Shown here: positions 61,390 through 64,000 of the stretch, in pieces
Numbering within the stretch: the first letter of the stretch is position 1
How the letters are laid out: every line of letters starts with the position of its first letter
Origin: Ruminococcus sp.
GTDB lineage: Bacteria > Bacillota > Clostridia > Oscillospirales > Acutalibacteraceae
Length of the DNA stretch: 64,000 nucleotides
Reading direction: 5' to 3'
Assembly: GCA_017411835.1 (NCBI GenBank)
Contig: JAFQPG010000002.1
Span: 124,001 to 188,000, forward strand
Program-made: the position numbers and the translations under genes
The notes under the pieces: model-generated
The model's database searches: none
What the model was told of the DNA's origin: nothing
Seen by the model: the letters and a program-made list of their open reading frames with translations, nothing else

Positions 61390-61893
61390 TTAATCTTCAG
61401 CAACATAGCTTTTAGTAACTTCAAGTCCGAGCATTTCCATAACGAACTCTTCTTTTTCTCTCATATGTACCTTTTCAAGCGGTTCCATATGGTCGTAGCC
61501 TAAAAGATGGAGCACGCTGTGCGCGGTGAGATAACCAACCTCACGCTGTAGAGAATGACCGAAAAGCTCTGACTGTTCGAGCGCTTTTTCCATTGAGATA
61601 ACAACATCGCCTAAAATCTGAGCGCCTGTTGTCGGGTCGGTGTCGTATTTGCCGTCGCTTCCCATAGGGAAAGAAAGCACGTCAGTTTCAATCGGCTTTT
61701 CGCGGTATTGGGTGTTTAACTCTTTAATCTGTTCATTATCGACAAAGGTTACGCTGATTTCAGCAGCACCCTCAAATTTTTCCATTTTAAGCACAGCAGT
61801 ACAGCAACGTCTGACAAGCATTCTCAGTCCTGTCGGAATCTGTACTTTTTTCTGTGAGTTTGTAATTACTACCCTTACCTTATCCTTTGTCAT
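61390..61893 (-). CDS. ybeY: Endoribonuclease YbeY (rRNA maturation)
   Basis: Zinc-dependent RNase for 16S rRNA 3'-end maturation and quality control. The His triad is present as HSVLHLLGYDH. 167 residues. The gene overlaps phoH by 14 bases; AGGAGG inside phoH precedes the ATG. Confidence 0.96.
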   Translation of the reverse strand: MTKDKVRVVITNSQKKVQIPTGLRMLVRRCCTAVLKMEKFEGAAEISVTFVDNEQIKELNTQYREKPIETDVLSFPMGSDGKYDTDPTTGAQILGDVVISMEKALEQSELFGHSLQREVGYLTAHSVLHLLGYDHMEPLEKVHMREKEEFVMEMLGLEVTKSYVAED

Positions 61894-62851
61894 ATCTTCT
61901 TTTTGCCTCCTCGTTTTTTTCGTACGCCTTGATGATATCCTGTACTAATTTGTGGCGTACTACGTCTTTTTCAGAAAAAGTGACATGCTTGATGTCCTTT
62001 ATATTTTTCAGTATTCTTACGGCTTCCTTAAGACCGCTTCTGACTCCGTTTGGCAAATCAATCTGGGTTATGTCACCGGTGATGACCATTTTTGAGCCAT
62101 TGCCGAGTCTTGTTAAAAACATCTTCATCTGCTCGCTCGTGGTGTTTTGTGCTTCGTCTAAAATGATAAACGAATCGTCGAGCGTTCTTCCGCGCATATA
62201 TGCAAGCGGAGCAACCTCGATGTTGCCACGTTCAAGATATTTTTGGTACGTTTCAGCCCCGAGCATATCAAATAACGCGTCATAAAGTGGACGCAAATAC
62301 GGGTCAACCTTGCTTTGTAAATCGCCCGGTAAAAAGCCTAAACGCTCGCCTGCTTCTACCGCAGGACGGGTTAAGATGATGCGGTTGATTTCTTTAGCTC
62401 TAAAAGCGGTGACTGCCATCGCAACAGCCAAGTATGTTTTACCGGTACCTGCAGGGCCGACACCGATAGTGATGGTGTTGTCTTTGATTGCACCGCAGTA
62501 CTGCTTTTGTCCTAAGGTTTTCGGCTTAATCGGCTTACCCTTTGCGGTGATGCAGATGCAGTCAGATGCAAGCTGTTCGATTTTTTCTTCGCTACCATCG
62601 TTTATCAGCGAGATGCAGTATCTGACGTTTTGCTCGGATAGCTGTTCGCCACGACTCAAAAGTGACAAAAGTCCGTCGATAGCCTTAGACGCTTTCATCA
62701 CGTTTTCAGGTTCACCGCTTATTTTAAGCTCGCTGTCACGAGCCGTCACTCTGACAGAAAATTCTGTTTCAATAAGCTTGATATTTTCGTCAAAGCTCCC
62801 GAAAAGCGCAACAGCGTGTTCCATACGGTCGATGTTTATAATTTGTTCCAT
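61880..62851 (-). CDS. phoH: PhoH-like ATPase
   Basis: 323 residues: N-terminal KH-like region (about 1-95) and a P-loop ATPase with Walker A GPAGTGKTYLAV and Walker B FIILDEAQNT. Probably an RNA helicase or RNase partner in rRNA processing together with YbeY; that link is inferred from conserved neighbourhood. First gene of the phoH-ybeY-dgkA-era-yqzL-recO-mutS2 operon. The yqfC-yqfD genes usually found upstream are missing here. CAGGAGA precedes the ATG. Confidence 0.95.
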   Translation of the reverse strand: MEQIINIDRMEHAVALFGSFDENIKLIETEFSVRVTARDSELKISGEPENVMKASKAIDGLLSLLSRGEQLSEQNVRYCISLINDGSEEKIEQLASDCICITAKGKPIKPKTLGQKQYCGAIKDNTITIGVGPAGTGKTYLAVAMAVTAFRAKEINRIILTRPAVEAGERLGFLPGDLQSKVDPYLRPLYDALFDMLGAETYQKYLERGNIEVAPLAYMRGRTLDDSFIILDEAQNTTSEQMKMFLTRLGNGSKMVITGDITQIDLPNGVRSGLKEAVRILKNIKDIKHVTFSEKDVVRHKLVQDIIKAYEKNEEAKRRYDKG

Positions 62852-62892
62852 ATAATTCTCCTGTAATCAATGCACAAACTTATACAGAATTT

Positions 62893-62921
62893 AGTATAAC
62901 ACAAACAATTTCTAAAATCAA
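62893..62921 (-). promoter_or_regulatory. Promoter of the phoH operon
   Basis: Minus strand TTGATT - 17 bp - TATACT. Confidence 0.75.
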
Positions 62922-62983
62922 AGAAAATATAACATTATATATAGAAAAATTAATGTGAGATTATTTTGCCTGTTAATCTTTTG

Positions 62984-63012
62984 TTGAAAAGCAACTTTTG
63001 ATGGTGTATGAT
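62984..63012 (+). promoter_or_regulatory. Promoter of the YkuE-like gene
   Basis: TTGAAA - 17 bp - TATGAT, about 30 bases before the ATG; divergent from the phoH promoter. Confidence 0.7.
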
Positions 63013-63043
63013 TAAGAAAAACAAAGTTTGAAGAAGTGTTTAA

Positions 63044-63904
63044 ATGAGCTTAAAAAATAAAAAAAGAACGATTGTGATTTTTGCTTTGGCTATCATATTG
63101 ATTGCGTTGACAGCTTGGGCGGTTTGGGCAAATACAGCTTTGGTGCTTAATACATTCACAATAAGTAGCGACCGCTTGCCAAAAGCATTTGATGGCTTTA
63201 AAATTGCGCAGGTGTCTGATTTACACAACGCCCAAATAGGTAAGGATAATAAAAAGCTTATCAGCACACTTGAGTCTGCAAAGCCTGATATTATTGCTAT
63301 AACAGGCGATATTATTGATTCTCGCAATACCGATACTCAAGTAACGCTTGATTTTGTAAAGAAGGCGGTGGAAATTGCTCCTTGCTACTATGTAACGGGT
63401 AACCACGAATCGCGAATTGAAGAATATGAAAGCTTTAAGACCGAAATGGAAAATTTAGGCGTTGAGGTTTTAGAGGACGAAAAAATCAAGCTTGAGCAAT
63501 CGAGTTCATACATTTCGCTGATAGGCGTAAATGACCCGAGCTTTACAACGGCTTATTTGTTTGGCGATTCTGTGACGGTTATGGCTCAAAAGCTTTCTGC
63601 TCTTACAGATGAAGACAGCTACACTGTTTTGCTTTCGCATAGACCTGAGCTGTTTGAATGTTATTCTAAAGCGAAAGTGGATTTAGTTTTGAGCGGACAC
63701 GCTCATGGAGGTCAGGTTGTACTGCCTTTTGATATCGGTCTGGTCGCACCAAACCAAGGCTTTTTCCCTAAATACGATTTTGGACTGTTTACACAAGAGA
63801 GCACAAATATGATAGTCAGTCGTGGCATAGGCAACAGCATTATTCCAATTCGTATAAACAACAGACCCGAAGTTGTTTTAGTACAGCTAGAGTCAAAGCA
63901 GTAA
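63044..63904 (+). CDS. Membrane-anchored metallophosphoesterase, YkuE/YaeI-like
   Basis: 286 residues. An N-terminal membrane helix (about 9-29) leads to a calcineurin-type phosphoesterase with VSDLHNAQIG, ITGDIIDSR, VTGNHESR, LLSHRPELF and SGHAHGGQ, so all metal ligands are present. Related proteins hydrolyse UDP-diacylglucosamine or other phosphoesters at the membrane; the substrate here is unknown. It has its own promoter and terminator. Confidence 0.92.
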   Translation: MSLKNKKRTIVIFALAIILIALTAWAVWANTALVLNTFTISSDRLPKAFDGFKIAQVSDLHNAQIGKDNKKLISTLESAKPDIIAITGDIIDSRNTDTQVTLDFVKKAVEIAPCYYVTGNHESRIEEYESFKTEMENLGVEVLEDEKIKLEQSSSYISLIGVNDPSFTTAYLFGDSVTVMAQKLSALTDEDSYTVLLSHRPELFECYSKAKVDLVLSGHAHGGQVVLPFDIGLVAPNQGFFPKYDFGLFTQESTNMIVSRGIGNSIIPIRINNRPEVVLVQLESKQ

Positions 63905-63913
63905 TTTGTAGCA

Positions 63914-63945
63914 AGCTCCTCGTTTTTGTAGCGGGGAGCTTTTTA
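63914..63945 (+). terminator. Intrinsic terminator
   Basis: A 9-bp stem, AGCTCCTCG (63914-63922) with CGGGGAGCT (63932-63940, one G-T), then TTTTATTT. Confidence 0.9.
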
Positions 63946-63972
63946 TTTAGTGTAGATTTTTACTTAATTTGC

Positions 63973-64000
63973 TTGACAAGTAGCCACTACTTTGATATAA
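63973..64000 (+). promoter_or_regulatory. Promoter at the window end with palindrome in its spacer
   Basis: TTGACA - 17 bp - TATAA, cut by the window edge. Between the boxes lies AAGTAG-CCA-CTACTT (63978-63992), a perfect inverted repeat placed as a repressor site would be. The gene it drives is outside the window. Confidence 0.7.

Overview
The window looks like chromosomal DNA from a low-GC Gram-positive anaerobe of the class Clostridia, most likely an Oscillospiraceae/Ruminococcus-type gut bacterium. The reasons are the gene families (T-box-controlled cysE-cysS, RqcH/NFACT, MutS2, YlxR-free phoH-ybeY-dgkA-era-recO order, YqhQ, PdaB-like deacetylase), strong AGGAGG ribosome binding sites, and two secreted proteins carrying type I dockerins, one of them combined with starch-binding modules. 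That combination points to a cellulosome/amylosome-like cohesin-dockerin system such as that of starch-degrading ruminococci. The species is an inference.

Layout. 1-4.2 kb: pnp and rpsO (minus strand), then a small accessory patch around a tRNA-Thr with three XRE-type regulators, one frameshifted. 4.2-8.7 kb: ychF, a HAD phosphatase, a small membrane-anchored protein, an RsuA-type pseudouridine synthase and a stand-alone MsmK/UgpC-type ATPase. 9-13.1 kb: a PucR/CdaR-type regulator and the division module ftsE-ftsX plus a coiled-coil M23 peptidase. 13.1-22.1 kb: an unrecognised protein, greA, lysS, two secreted or anchored proteins, an XRE/membrane protein pair with an obvious operator, an alpha/beta hydrolase and an EF-G-like GTPase. 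22.1-25.8 kb: the glycolytic operon pgk-tpiA-gpmI (minus).

26-34 kb is the most accessory part: trmL, a small glycine-rich protein, a roughly 360-bp non-coding array of hairpins that appears to sit inside the loop of a terminator, a leucine-rich-repeat protein with dockerin, luxS, a GH25 lysozyme, and an 1108-residue secreted metallophosphoesterase with starch-binding modules and a dockerin. The last is the best candidate for a new function: a dockerin-borne enzyme that could remove phosphate from starch.

34-49 kb (minus strand): PdaB-like deacetylase, cysE-cysS under a Cys T-box, recA-recX-rimO-pgsA, a trmB-lipoprotein-response regulator-histidine kinase-yqhQ-prmC run, and DUF1858-trmK-nif3. 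49-64 kb: a zinc-ribbon protein, a TTG-started sigma factor, comM/yifB, murA (with a putative attenuator), an MBL hydrolase, rlmH, an RqcH-type protein, the phoH-ybeY-dgkA-era-yqzL-recO-mutS2 operon, and a membrane-anchored phosphoesterase. No CRISPR array, rRNA gene, transposase, integrase or phage structural gene was seen. All identifications come from reading motifs; no database search was run.
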